Assembly: GCA_033558025.1 (NCBI GenBank) | Contig: JAUCEF010000115.1 | Location: 1-64,000 of the forward strand | Direction of reading: 5' to 3' | Source: Phytophthora sp. 'mugwort' | Taxonomy: Eukaryota; Oomycota; Peronosporomycetes; Peronosporales; Peronosporaceae | Length of the DNA: 64,000 nt | In this document: positions 10,710 to 17,996 of the stretch, in pieces | How positions within the stretch are numbered: position 1 is the first letter of the stretch | How the letters are laid out: every line of letters starts with the position of its first letter | The notes under the pieces: generated by a model | The model's input: only the letters and a program-made list of their open reading frames with translations | What the model was told of the DNA's origin: nothing | Database searches by the model: none | Program-made: the position numbers and the translations under genes

Positions 10710-10904
10710 TTTATTTTTTTTTATAAAATTTAATTTACTTTTATTTAAATTGATATTTGTATTTGTAATAATATCTGTTTCTTTAAAAATTCTTAAATTT
10801 AATTGATAATTTTTTAAATACTTAATAGATGTTATTTTTAAAGAAGATCCATTTGTTAAAATAATTTTATTTTTATAGGTAAAAAATTTTTTATTTTTAT
10901 TCAT
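10701..10904 (-). CDS. Probable ribosomal protein bL31
   Basis: This is a 67-residue basic protein. The stretch KIILTNGSSLKITS near residue 12 resembles the start of mitochondrial bL31 proteins (a strand followed by L.(D/N)GS), and a short bL31 gene occurs in several stramenopile mtDNAs as far as I recall. The later part (about 35-67) is too divergent to confirm, and no zinc-binding cysteines are present. The ATG at 10904 has the leader tattatATG; an in-frame ATG ten codons earlier lies inside trnC. It remains possible that this is an unrelated small ribosomal protein. Confidence 0.5.
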   Translation of the reverse strand: MNKNKKFFTYKNKIILTNGSSLKITSIKYLKNYQLNLRIFKETDIITNTNINLNKSKLNFIKKNKLN

Positions 10905-10921
10905 ATAATATAATTTATTTT

Positions 10922-10992
10922 GGCTAGATAACATAAAGGTAATGTAAAGGACTGCAAATCCTTTAATGACGGTTCGAATCCGTCTCTAGCTT
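10922..10992 (+). tRNA. trnC(gca): tRNA-Cys(GCA)
   Basis: Complete cloverleaf with anticodon GCA, T-loop ttcgaat and a 7-bp acceptor whose first pair is G-U. It lies on the strand opposite to its neighbours. Confidence 0.94.
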
Positions 10993-10996
10993 TTAA

Positions 10997-11081
10997 AGGA
11001 TAGAGTGGGATTTGAACCCACGGTATTATTACATACTTCAGTTTTCAAGACTGACACCTTAAACCACTCGATCACCTATCC
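10997..11081 (-). tRNA. trnS(uga): tRNA-Ser(UGA)
   Basis: Class II cloverleaf with anticodon TGA and a long variable arm; 7-bp acceptor ending in a G-U pair. Confidence 0.94.
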
Positions 11082-11090
11082 ATATTAAAA

Positions 11091-11504
11091 TTAACGTCTT
11101 TTTTGTTTTTTTAATCTACAACCATTAAAAGGTTTTGTTGTTTTATCTAAAATATATTTTATTTTAATTTTTTTATTTTTTATATTTTTTAAAACATTAT
11201 ATCGACCTAAACCAGTACCATGTAAATAAATTTTTAATTTTTTTATTTTTTTTAATTGAAGATATTTATTAATTTTATATACAATTAATTGAACATTATA
11301 TGGTGTATTTTTTTTAAAACGTGTTTTTTTTAATGATTTTGTAGACCATTGTTTTAAAAGATTTCCTTTATAAGTTGTTAAACTTATAATAGTATTTTTT
11401 AAATTTGCTGTAATATGTAAATTTGTTAAAATTAAAGGATTTTTTTTTTTTAAATTTATTTTTTTTTTAAATTTATTTTTAAAATTATATTTATTTTTAT
11501 TCAT
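11091..11504 (-). CDS. rps11: Ribosomal protein uS11
   Basis: This 137-residue small-subunit protein lines the mRNA exit/platform region. The N-terminal 25 residues are a Lys/Asn-rich extension. The conserved part has ILTNLHITANLKNTIISLT near residue 25, GTGLGRYNVLK near 97 and the C-terminal signature KPFNGCRLKKQKRR, which corresponds to bacterial PHNGCRPPKKRRV. It follows rps13 after 12 bp, the order of the bacterial alpha operon. Confidence 0.96.
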   Translation of the reverse strand: MNKNKYNFKNKFKKKINLKKKNPLILTNLHITANLKNTIISLTTYKGNLLKQWSTKSLKKTRFKKNTPYNVQLIVYKINKYLQLKKIKKLKIYLHGTGLGRYNVLKNIKNKKIKIKYILDKTTKPFNGCRLKKQKRR

Positions 11505-11516
11505 AGAATAATAACT

Positions 11517-11930
11517 TTATCTTTTTTTTTTTTTTTGACTTTTAAATGGTCGTTTATTACGTGAAATACGTTTTTGAATAAAAATTTTTTTTAATTTTTT
11601 AGATGTTTTTGAATTTGTATGAGTACGTTGTCCTCTAACAGGTAATCCCTGACTTTGTCTAATTCCACGATTACTTTTAATTTCTACTAATTCATTTAAT
11701 CTTTCAGTTTTAATTTTTTTTAAAAGTTGTTCAACTTTTAAATTTTTATTAATATAATTAACCAGTCGGTTTACATGGTTGTTTTTAAGTTTATTAAGGG
11801 TGATTTGAGGATTAATTCCTATATTTTTACAAATTTTCTTGGATTGAAATTCATTAATACCATATAATATAGTTAATGAATATAAAATACTTTTTGAATC
11901 TGAAATTGTTTTATTAAAAATATATAACAT
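11517..11930 (-). CDS. rps13: Ribosomal protein uS13
   Basis: This 137-residue protein of the small-subunit head contacts the P-site tRNA and the large subunit. It shows the helix-two-turns-helix region LYGINEFQSKKICKNIGINP near residue 22 and the diagnostic C-terminal block NRGIRQSQGLPVRGQRTHTN near 87, followed by a basic tail. The length is slightly above the bacterial norm (about 118-125). It is the first gene of the leftward block that starts at the divergent gap. Confidence 0.97.
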   Translation of the reverse strand: MLYIFNKTISDSKSILYSLTILYGINEFQSKKICKNIGINPQITLNKLKNNHVNRLVNYINKNLKVEQLLKKIKTERLNELVEIKSNRGIRQSQGLPVRGQRTHTNSKTSKKLKKIFIQKRISRNKRPFKSQKKKKR

Positions 11931-11958
11931 AATAGATTTTATCTATATACCATATAAA
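11931..11958. promoter_or_regulatory. 28-bp divergent gap between rps13 and rpl2
   Basis: The two start codons face away from each other across 28 bp of AT-rich sequence containing tatatggtatatag. In copy 1 this is the only divergent start-to-start point between protein genes, so initiation for both long blocks is expected here, inside the flanking genes, or at the termini. That is inference: no mitochondrial promoter consensus is recognised. Confidence 0.35.
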
Positions 11959-12765
11959 ATGATAGAAAAAAAAATAAAACCTATAACACCATCACAACGT
12001 CAAACATTTTTATTAAAAAAAGATAATTTAACTAAAATTTTTAAAATTAAATCTTTAACAAAAGGTTTTCAACGTGCTAATGGTAAAAATAATCAAGGTA
12101 AAATAACTATAAAACATCGCGGTGGTGGACATAAACGTTTATATAGAATAATTGATTTTAATAGATCTAAAAATATTGAAGGTTATATTATTAAAATTTT
12201 ATATGATCCTAATCGTTCCGCAAATATCGCTTATATTAAAAACAATTCTAAATCTTATTTAATTTTAGCACCGGAAGGTTTAAAAATTAATCAATATATA
12301 AAAAGTTCACCTAATGCTGAATTAAAAGTAGGTAATGCTTTACCATTACAAAATATACCAATTGGTAGTTTAATTCATAATATTAGTTTATATCCAAAAT
12401 CTAGAGGAAAATTAATAAGAAGTGCTGGAACATCTGCACAATTAATTCAAAAAATTGATAATAAATACGCTCGAATTCGTTTAAATTCTGGTGAATTAAA
12501 ATTAATTTTATTAACTTGTTATGCAACATTAGGTGTTGTATCTAATATTAATCATAAAAAAATTAAATTAGGTAAAGCTGGGCGTTCACGTTGGTTAAAT
12601 AGACGACCTTCTGTACGTGGTGTAGCAAAAAATCCTGTCGATCATCCACATGGTGGTGGTGAGGGTAAAACAAGTGGAGGGCGACCTTCTGTAACACCAC
12701 AAGGTAAAATAACTAAAGGAAAGCCTACACGTAAAAAAACAAAAAAAAAATTAATTATTAAATAA
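11959..12765 (+). CDS. rpl2: Ribosomal protein uL2
   Basis: This 268-residue protein is a core large-subunit component at the peptidyl-transferase centre. The RNA-binding OB domain has [20 protein letters not shown] near residue 49. The SH3-like domain ends with [20 protein letters not shown] and the catalytic-site loop HGGGEG near 227-236, including the essential histidine. It is full length for bacterial type uL2 and starts the rpl2-rps19-rps3-rpl16 run, which preserves the bacterial S10 operon order. Confidence 0.98.
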   Translation: MIEKKIKPITPSQRQTFLLKKDNLTKIFKIKSLTKGFQRANGKNNQGKITIKHRGGGHKRLYRIIDFNRSKNIEGYIIKILYDPNRSANIAYIKNNSKSYLILAPEGLKINQYIKSSPNAELKVGNALPLQNIPIGSLIHNISLYPKSRGKLIRSAGTSAQLIQKIDNKYARIRLNSGELKLILLTCYATLGVVSNINHKKIKLGKAGRSRWLNRRPSVRGVAKNPVDHPHGGGEGKTSGGRPSVTPQGKITKGKPTRKKTKKKLIIK

Positions 12766-12768
12766 ATT

Positions 12769-13005
12769 ATGTCTAGAAGTAAATATAAAGGTCCATTTTT
12801 TAAAGTTAATTTATTAAAAAAAAAACAATGGATAAAAATAACTAATAAAAATTTAACAATATTACCTGAATATAGTAATCATTCTGTAAGTATTTATAAT
12901 GGTAAAATATTTATTAATTTGGAAATAAATGATAAAATGATTGGTTTTAAATTTGGTGAATTTATTAATACACGAAAAAAACATATATATAAAAAAAAAA
13001 AATAA
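12769..13005 (+). CDS. rps19: Ribosomal protein uS19
   Basis: A 78-residue protein of the small-subunit head. It shows MSRSKYKGPFF at the start, SNHSVSIYNGKIFINLEIND (compare bacterial HNGk.yvPv.i.e.MVGHKLGEF) and KFGEFINTRK near the end. It is slightly shorter than bacterial uS19. The gap to rpl2 is 3 bp and the start has the recurring leader aaattATG. Confidence 0.95.
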   Translation: MSRSKYKGPFFKVNLLKKKQWIKITNKNLTILPEYSNHSVSIYNGKIFINLEINDKMIGFKFGEFINTRKKHIYKKKK

Positions 13006-13008
13006 ATT

Positions 13009-13788
13009 ATGGGTCAAAAAATTATACCAATTAGTTTAAGATTAAATAAAAAAAAAAATTGGGATTCCCAATGGATTGTTAATAATAATGAGTATTCTAA
13101 TTTATTGCATTTTGATTTAGAAATTAAAAAATATTTTCAAAATATTTTTAATTATAAAAATTTAAAATTAATAGATATAAATATAGTAAAAACATCAAAT
13201 AATATAAATATATATGTTTATATTCAAAAAAATGCAAAAAAATATTATAAATTATCTTATAATCAAATTATTAAATATTTAAATATATATTATATTAATA
13301 ATAATATTAAATTATTTATCAAAAATGTCCAATTTTTTGAATTAATTAAATTACGAAAAAATTTAAAAAGAATTTTTGATAAAATAAGAAAAAATAATCG
13401 AATTAATAAAAATGTTAAAAAAATGATTTATAATTTTAGTTATGCTTTTTATACTAAAAATATAAATATTATAACTTTTTATATTAAACAAACATTAGAA
13501 AAAAAAAAAACACATAAAAAATTTATTAATAATATTGATAATATGCTTCAAGAATTTTTTAAAATATTTTCTAATTTTATTGGTTATCGTTTACAATTTA
13601 AAGGTCGTTTAAATAAATCAAAACGTAAAAAAAAACTAATTTTTCAAAAAGGAAAAATACCATTAAATACTTTAGAATATGATATTAAATATCATTTTAA
13701 TGAATTTAAAACACCATCGGGTATTTGTAGTATTAAATTATGGATTTTTTTTAAACCACTAAAAACTACATTAAATTCTAAATTTTAA
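13009..13788 (+). CDS. rps3: Ribosomal protein uS3
   Basis: A 259-residue protein at the mRNA entry channel. The first residues MGQKIIPISLRL match the uS3 start (GqKvnPigfRl). The KH domain in the middle is highly diverged and Asn/Lys-rich. The C-terminal domain is recognisable: GYRLQFKGRLNKSKRKKK near residue 193, then PLNTLEYDIKYHFNEFKTPS and GICSIKLWIFF near 245. The gap to rps19 is 3 bp. Confidence 0.94.
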   Translation: MGQKIIPISLRLNKKKNWDSQWIVNNNEYSNLLHFDLEIKKYFQNIFNYKNLKLIDINIVKTSNNINIYVYIQKNAKKYYKLSYNQIIKYLNIYYINNNIKLFIKNVQFFELIKLRKNLKRIFDKIRKNNRINKNVKKMIYNFSYAFYTKNINIITFYIKQTLEKKKTHKKFINNIDNMLQEFFKIFSNFIGYRLQFKGRLNKSKRKKKLIFQKGKIPLNTLEYDIKYHFNEFKTPSGICSIKLWIFFKPLKTTLNSKF

Positions 13789-13815
13789 AAAAACAAAGAA
13801 TTAAAAATACTAATT

Positions 13816-14220
13816 ATGTTATTTCCAAAAAAAACTAAATATAAAAAACAATTTAAAAGTAAACTTACAGGTAAAACAACAAAAGGTAATAATATTGTTT
13901 ATGGTAAATATGCTATTAAAGTTTTAAAAGAAACACGTTTAACATCAAGACAAATAGAAGCAACTCGTCGAATAATTATTCGAAAAATGAAACGATTAGG
14001 ATTTCTTTGGATTCGTGTTTTTCCAGATACACCTGTAACAGCAAAACCTACAGAAAATCGTATGGGTAAAGGAAAAGGTGCTGTTTCTTTTTGGGTTGCT
14101 AAAGTTAAAAAAGGTCAAATTTTATATGAAATTAGCGGTATTTCATTAGAAAATGCAAAAAAAGTTTTAAAAGCGGGTTCTAATAAATTGCCGGTTAAAA
14201 CAAAATTTATTTATAAATAA
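13816..14220 (+). CDS. rpl16: Ribosomal protein uL16
   Basis: A 134-residue protein near the tRNA elbow at the A-site. Conserved features are [16 protein letters not shown] at the start, [19 protein letters not shown] near residue 42, and the block [20 protein letters not shown] near 79. The length equals bacterial uL16 (about 136). The start has the leader taattATG. Confidence 0.97.
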   Translation: MLFPKKTKYKKQFKSKLTGKTTKGNNIVYGKYAIKVLKETRLTSRQIEATRRIIIRKMKRLGFLWIRVFPDTPVTAKPTENRMGKGKGAVSFWVAKVKKGQILYEISGISLENAKKVLKAGSNKLPVKTKFIYK

Positions 14221-14222
14221 TT

Positions 14223-14296
14223 AGGCTTATAGTTTAATTGGTTAGAGCATACCGCTCATAACGGTATAGTTGTAGGTTCAAATCCTACTAGGCCTA
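14223..14296 (+). tRNA. trnI(cau): tRNA-Ile(CAU)
   Basis: Anticodon CAT in the loop ctcataa. The body resembles plant mitochondrial isoleucine tRNA(CAU), with an A-U first acceptor pair and TATAGTTTAATTGGTTAGAG in the D-arm. This indicates the isoleucine tRNA whose C34 is modified to lysidine, reading AUA, rather than a methionine tRNA; two other CAT tRNAs at 21631 and 21808 fill the Met roles. Confidence 0.8.
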
Positions 14297-14317
14297 ATTA
14301 AAAAATTTTTATTTTAA

Positions 14318-14986
14318 ATGAAAAAATTAAAAAAACAAAAAACAAATAATTTATCAAATTATCAACAATTTTTAAAAAATAATTATTTAAAAAAAAAAAA
14401 ATTTAAATTAAAAAATATTTTATTTGAAAATCCAATTTTATTTAATAATTTAAATTTAGAATCTTATGTAATTGAATTTAATAATTATGAAAACATTTAT
14501 TTACCTTTTACTTTAATAAAAATAGATAAAATTTCAACAATTGCTATAAAATATGAAAATATTATATTATTTAATTATGATTTAACTTATAATATATTAC
14601 ATCAATTTAATAAAATAATGCTTCAAAATATTTTAATAAAAAAAAATAATTCAATAAAAGGTCGTTTACTTGGTGGAAATTGGAATAATAAAAAAATTTT
14701 TATTTCAATTTTAGGATTTATTTTTTCTATAAAACCTATTAATTTAAATAATGCTTTAAATTATAAAAAAAAATTTTATTTTAATAAATATAATAAAAAA
14801 GGTTTCTATAAAAGAAGAATTAATTCAACACGTTTAATTAATTGTTATAAATTAAAATATTTAAATTTTAAAGTTAATAATTTAAATATATTTAAAAAAT
14901 CAAAAAAAGAATTTTCAAGACTTTCTTATATTCAAACTATTATTCAAAATCAAAAAATAAAAAATAATAATTTTAAAATAAAATAA
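14318..14986 (+). CDS. orf222, possible S1-like ribosomal protein
   Basis: This 222-residue basic protein (Lys/Asn/Ile-rich, no clear membrane segment) lies between ribosomal protein genes and atp8. Around residues 114-137 the pattern GRLLGGNWNNKKIFISILGF resembles the S1/OB-fold core (GrV.ggnkGG..V.i.Gf..F.P), so a diverged rps1 is possible. The rest of the protein gives no recognisable domain. Its place next to trnI and rpl16 and its high positive charge fit a ribosomal protein. I do not assign a gene name. Confidence 0.45.
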   Translation: MKKLKKQKTNNLSNYQQFLKNNYLKKKKFKLKNILFENPILFNNLNLESYVIEFNNYENIYLPFTLIKIDKISTIAIKYENIILFNYDLTYNILHQFNKIMLQNILIKKNNSIKGRLLGGNWNNKKIFISILGFIFSIKPINLNNALNYKKKFYFNKYNKKGFYKRRINSTRLINCYKLKYLNFKVNNLNIFKKSKKEFSRLSYIQTIIQNQKIKNNNFKIK

Positions 14987-15047
14987 AAATAAAAGTGTTC
15001 TTTCAAGAAAAATATATGTTGAAGAAATAAAAATTTATTATAAAATT

Positions 15048-15440
15048 ATGCCACAATTCGATCAATTTTCATTTTTTAATCAAGTTTCTTGGTTTTTATT
15101 TTTTTTTTTTAATTTTTATTTTTTTATTACTTATTTTTTTTTACCTAAAATTTGTTATAATTTAAAATTTAGAAAAAAAAAAATAATTTTTGATAATAAA
15201 AAAAAAAATCAAATTAATTTTGAAAAAAATAATATTATTTATTTTTTTAATAATTCTTATAAAACTTTTTGTTTTAATTTTGAGTTATTTATAACAAAAA
15301 AATTATCTATTTATAAAAAAAATCAAAATATTAAAATACAAAAAACTTCAATTTTTAATAAAATATTAAAACAAAAAATTAATTATATTTTAAATAAAAA
15401 ATTTTTATTATTAAATAAAATTTTTATAAGAATTAATTAA
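15048..15440 (+). CDS. atp8: ATP synthase subunit 8
   Basis: A 130-residue peripheral-stalk subunit of the F1Fo ATP synthase. The start MPQFDQFSFFNQVSWFLFFF matches the family (MPQ.D..t....W.l..f), followed by one membrane segment (about residues 14-34, ending FLPKI) and a long Lys/Asn-rich matrix tail. Protist Atp8 proteins often have such extended tails. The leader is aaaattATG. Confidence 0.94.
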   Translation: MPQFDQFSFFNQVSWFLFFFFNFYFFITYFFLPKICYNLKFRKKKIIFDNKKKNQINFEKNNIIYFFNNSYKTFCFNFELFITKKLSIYKKNQNIKIQKTSIFNKILKQKINYILNKKFLLLNKIFIRIN

Positions 15441-15450
15441 TTTTTTAAAT

Positions 15451-15523
15451 AAGTGTATAGCTCAGCTGGTAGAGCACCGGACTTTTAATCTGATGGTCTT
15501 GGGTTCAAATCCCAATACACTTA
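15451..15523 (+). tRNA. trnK(uuu): tRNA-Lys(UUU)
   Basis: Complete cloverleaf with anticodon TTT in the loop cttttaa, D-arm gctcagctggtagagc and discriminator A. Confidence 0.94.
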
Positions 15524-15525
15524 TT

Positions 15526-15598
15526 GGGGATATATTTCAACTGGTAGAAAGTATGTTTTGCAAATATAATGTTATCGGTTCGAATCCGATTATCTCCA
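15526..15598 (+). tRNA. trnA(ugc): tRNA-Ala(UGC)
   Basis: Cloverleaf with anticodon TGC in the loop tttgcaa, 7-bp acceptor with one G-U pair at position 3-70 (the alanine identity element) and discriminator A. It follows trnK after 2 bp. Confidence 0.93.
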
Positions 15599-15624
15599 TA
15601 TTTATCTTTCTTAAATATAATTTT

Positions 15625-15924
15625 ATGCAAAAAAAAATTAAAAAAAATATTAAACAACGTAATTTATTTAAAAATTTTGAAAAAAATAGATTAACTTTAA
15701 AAATTCTTTCAAAAAATTTAAATATTGAAAAAAATTTAAGATGGAAATTACAACAAAAGTGGTTTTTTTTCCATCAAAATTCATCAATTACTAGAATTAA
15801 AAATGTGTGTGTTTTAACTGGACGTTCTAAAAGTATTTATCGTTTATTTAAAATATCCAGAATCCAATTACGTAAATTAGCATCAAAAGGGTTTTTACCC
15901 GGTATTTCTAAATATAGTTGGTAA
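15625..15924 (+). CDS. rps14: Ribosomal protein uS14
   Basis: A 99-residue protein of the small-subunit head. Motifs: NLRWKLQQKWFFFHQNSSIT in the middle and the signature CVLTGRSKSIYRLFKISRIQ then LRKLASKGFLPGISKYSW at the end (bacterial: NRC.vTGRprg..rkFgl.R...R..a..G.lPGv.KaSW). No zinc cysteine pair is present, as usual for mitochondrial uS14. The ATG at 15625 is chosen because the longer frame runs through trnA. Confidence 0.97.
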   Translation: MQKKIKKNIKQRNLFKNFEKNRLTLKILSKNLNIEKNLRWKLQQKWFFFHQNSSITRIKNVCVLTGRSKSIYRLFKISRIQLRKLASKGFLPGISKYSW

Positions 15925-15931
15925 TTTAATT

Positions 15932-16312
15932 ATGATTATAACAGATACTCTTTCCAATTTATTTTCAAAAATAAAAAATGGTTATTTAGTAAAAAAATCA
16001 AAAATAGTACAACAAAAATCAAAACAAAGTATAAATATTTTAAATATCTTAATTAAAGAAGGTTTTATAAAAAGTTATAAGATAAATTCCAAAAATCAAT
16101 TAGAGATTTATTTAAAATATAGAAAAAATAAAGCAGTTATTACTGAAATAAAACGTTTATCAAAACCGGGAAAACGTTTATATATTGCTAATAAGGATTT
16201 ATATAAAAAAAAAACAGGATTTTATATTCTTTCAACATCTATTGGTATTTTAACAGATTTACAAGCTAAAAAATTAAATGTTGGTGGTGAATTGATTTGT
16301 AAAATTATTTAA
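15932..16312 (+). CDS. rps8: Ribosomal protein uS8
   Basis: A 126-residue small-subunit protein that binds the central domain of the SSU rRNA. It begins MIITDTLSNLFSKIKNGYLV (compare DpIadmLtrIrNa) and ends with YILSTSIGILTDLQAKKLNV plus GGELIC, the family's C-terminal signature. Leader tttaattATG; 7-bp gap after rps14. Confidence 0.96.
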   Translation: MIITDTLSNLFSKIKNGYLVKKSKIVQQKSKQSINILNILIKEGFIKSYKINSKNQLEIYLKYRKNKAVITEIKRLSKPGKRLYIANKDLYKKKTGFYILSTSIGILTDLQAKKLNVGGELICKII

Positions 16313-16318
16313 AAAATT

Positions 16319-16924
16319 ATGATAAAAATAATAAAAAAAAATGTTAAATTAAAAAATAAAAATTTTTTTAAAAGTTCTTTAGGAAATATTAATTTATTTT
16401 TTATTGATAAAACTTTTATTTTTCCAACAGATTTAAAAATTTATAGTAATAATAAAATAATTTTTTTTGAAACATCTTTAGGTTTATTATCTTTAACAAT
16501 AATTAATGATTTATATTTTTTTATAAAAAAAAATAAATTATTAATTATTGTTAATAAAAATAAAAAAAAAAAAAGTATTTTAAATTTATACAATAAATTA
16601 ATAAAAATAAAAATAAAAGGTGTTTTACAAGGTTTTAAAATTAATTTAATATTAAAAGGTATAGGTTTTAAAGCTTTTATTGAAAATAATACTTTAATTT
16701 TAAAATTAGGTTTTAGTCATAATATTAGAATTCCAATTCCATTAAATATTGAAATTATTAATCAAACAAATACTTTAATTTTTAGTAGTATCGATTATAT
16801 TTTTTTACATCAATTTGTACATTATATTAAAAATCATAAAAAACCTGAACCATATAAAGGAAAAGGTTTATTATTAAAAAATGAAAAAATTTTACAAAAA
16901 GAGGGAAAAAAAAGTAAAAAATAA
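16319..16924 (+). CDS. rpl6: Ribosomal protein uL6
   Basis: A 201-residue large-subunit protein near the sarcin-ricin loop. The C-terminal half has GVLQGFKINLILKGIGFKAF near residue 101, LILKLGFSHNIRIPIP near 127, and the signature KPEPYKGKGLLLKNEKILQK near 177. The N-terminal domain is diverged. The gap to rps8 is 6 bp with leader aaaattATG. Confidence 0.95.
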   Translation: MIKIIKKNVKLKNKNFFKSSLGNINLFFIDKTFIFPTDLKIYSNNKIIFFETSLGLLSLTIINDLYFFIKKNKLLIIVNKNKKKKSILNLYNKLIKIKIKGVLQGFKINLILKGIGFKAFIENNTLILKLGFSHNIRIPIPLNIEIINQTNTLIFSSIDYIFLHQFVHYIKNHKKPEPYKGKGLLLKNEKILQKEGKKSKK

Positions 16925-16930
16925 TTAAAT

Positions 16931-17524
16931 ATGATACAAAAAAAAAAAAAAAAACATAATAATATTTTATTAAATTTATTATTTAAATCAAAAAATATGT
17001 ATGGAGAATCTTTAATAGATACAAATAAAGAATTATTATCTTTTATATTTGGAAGTAGACATGATTATACTATAATTAATTTAAAAAATGTTTCATTTTT
17101 TTTAAAACGTATATTTAATTTAACTAAAATTATATTAAAAAAAAATGAAAAAATTTTAATAATAGGGAATGATAATGAAATTAAATTTTTATTAACTACA
17201 TCTTTTATAAAAAAAAATCCAAATATCATTTTTTTTACAAAAGAATGGGTAAATGGTTTAATTACTAATAAAATTATGAATACAACATTTAATAAGATAA
17301 TTAATTATTTATTAAAAGAAAATGAAATTAAATTAATTTTAGTTATAAAAAGTTCTGTAAAAGATACTTTTTTAAATCAAGAACTTTCTGTTTTAAAAAT
17401 TCCTACTATTTCATTAGTAAATACAAGTCAAACTATACAAAATATTAATTATCCTGTAGTAATGAATTCTAAAAATATTCAATCAATATATACTTTAATG
17501 TATTTATTACGTAAAATATTTTAA
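16931..17524 (+). CDS. rps2: Ribosomal protein uS2
   Basis: A 197-residue small-subunit protein, shorter than bacterial uS2 (about 240). It shows MYGESLIDTNKELLSFIFGS near residue 23 (compare GH...NPkM..yIyg.R), FFTKEWVNGLITNKI near 100 (matching RWlgGmLTN) and IPTISLVNTSQTIQNINYPV near 157 (IP.ialvDTn..p..vd..IP). The coiled-coil insert of bacterial uS2 is reduced. Confidence 0.93.
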   Translation: MIQKKKKKHNNILLNLLFKSKNMYGESLIDTNKELLSFIFGSRHDYTIINLKNVSFFLKRIFNLTKIILKKNEKILIIGNDNEIKFLLTTSFIKKNPNIIFFTKEWVNGLITNKIMNTTFNKIINYLLKENEIKLILVIKSSVKDTFLNQELSVLKIPTISLVNTSQTIQNINYPVVMNSKNIQSIYTLMYLLRKIF

Positions 17525-17532
17525 TAAATAAG

Positions 17533-17994
17533 ATGAATAAATTAAGACCGAGAAATAAAATATGTTTTCAAAATAATAGGAACATACATAAAAATTTAAA
17601 CTTATTAAAATTAAAATCAAAAAAATGGAATTTATTTAAAAAAAAATTAAGATATCGAAAAGAAATAAAACCTGAAAAACGTAAAAAATTTTTTCAAAAA
17701 AGATTATTTGAAAAACAACAATTTCGGAATTTTTATGGATGTATTCATGAATATCAATTAAAAAATTTATTTCAAAAATTATTAAAAAAAGATAATAAAA
17801 TAAATATCTTTAAAAAATTTGTAATTTTATTAGAAAGTCGCTTAGATATAAATCTTGTAAGATTAAAATTAGTTAAAACTATTTTTCAAGCAAAACAATT
17901 AATTAATCATAAAAAAATTAAGGTTAATAATAAAATTATAAGTAAATCTAATTTTATATTACATAAAGGTGATATTATTCATATTATTAAATAA
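17533..17994 (+). CDS. rps4: Ribosomal protein uS4, N-terminal and S4-domain part
   Basis: This 153-residue ORF covers the N-terminal helical part (KLRYRKEIKPEKRKKFFQKR; then FYGCIHEYQLKNLFQKLLKK) and the S4 RNA-binding domain (LLESRLDINLVRLKLVKTIF, QAKQLINHKKIKVNNKII, and the end KGDIIHIIK). It stops exactly where the S4 fold ends and lacks the C-terminal tail that follows it in bacterial uS4. A tail-like sequence is found at the end of the next ORF, which begins 2 bp downstream in another frame, so rps4 appears to be split. The same stop is present in copy 2. Confidence 0.93.
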   Translation: MNKLRPRNKICFQNNRNIHKNLNLLKLKSKKWNLFKKKLRYRKEIKPEKRKKFFQKRLFEKQQFRNFYGCIHEYQLKNLFQKLLKKDNKINIFKKFVILLESRLDINLVRLKLVKTIFQAKQLINHKKIKVNNKIISKSNFILHKGDIIHIIK

Positions 17995-17996
17995 AT

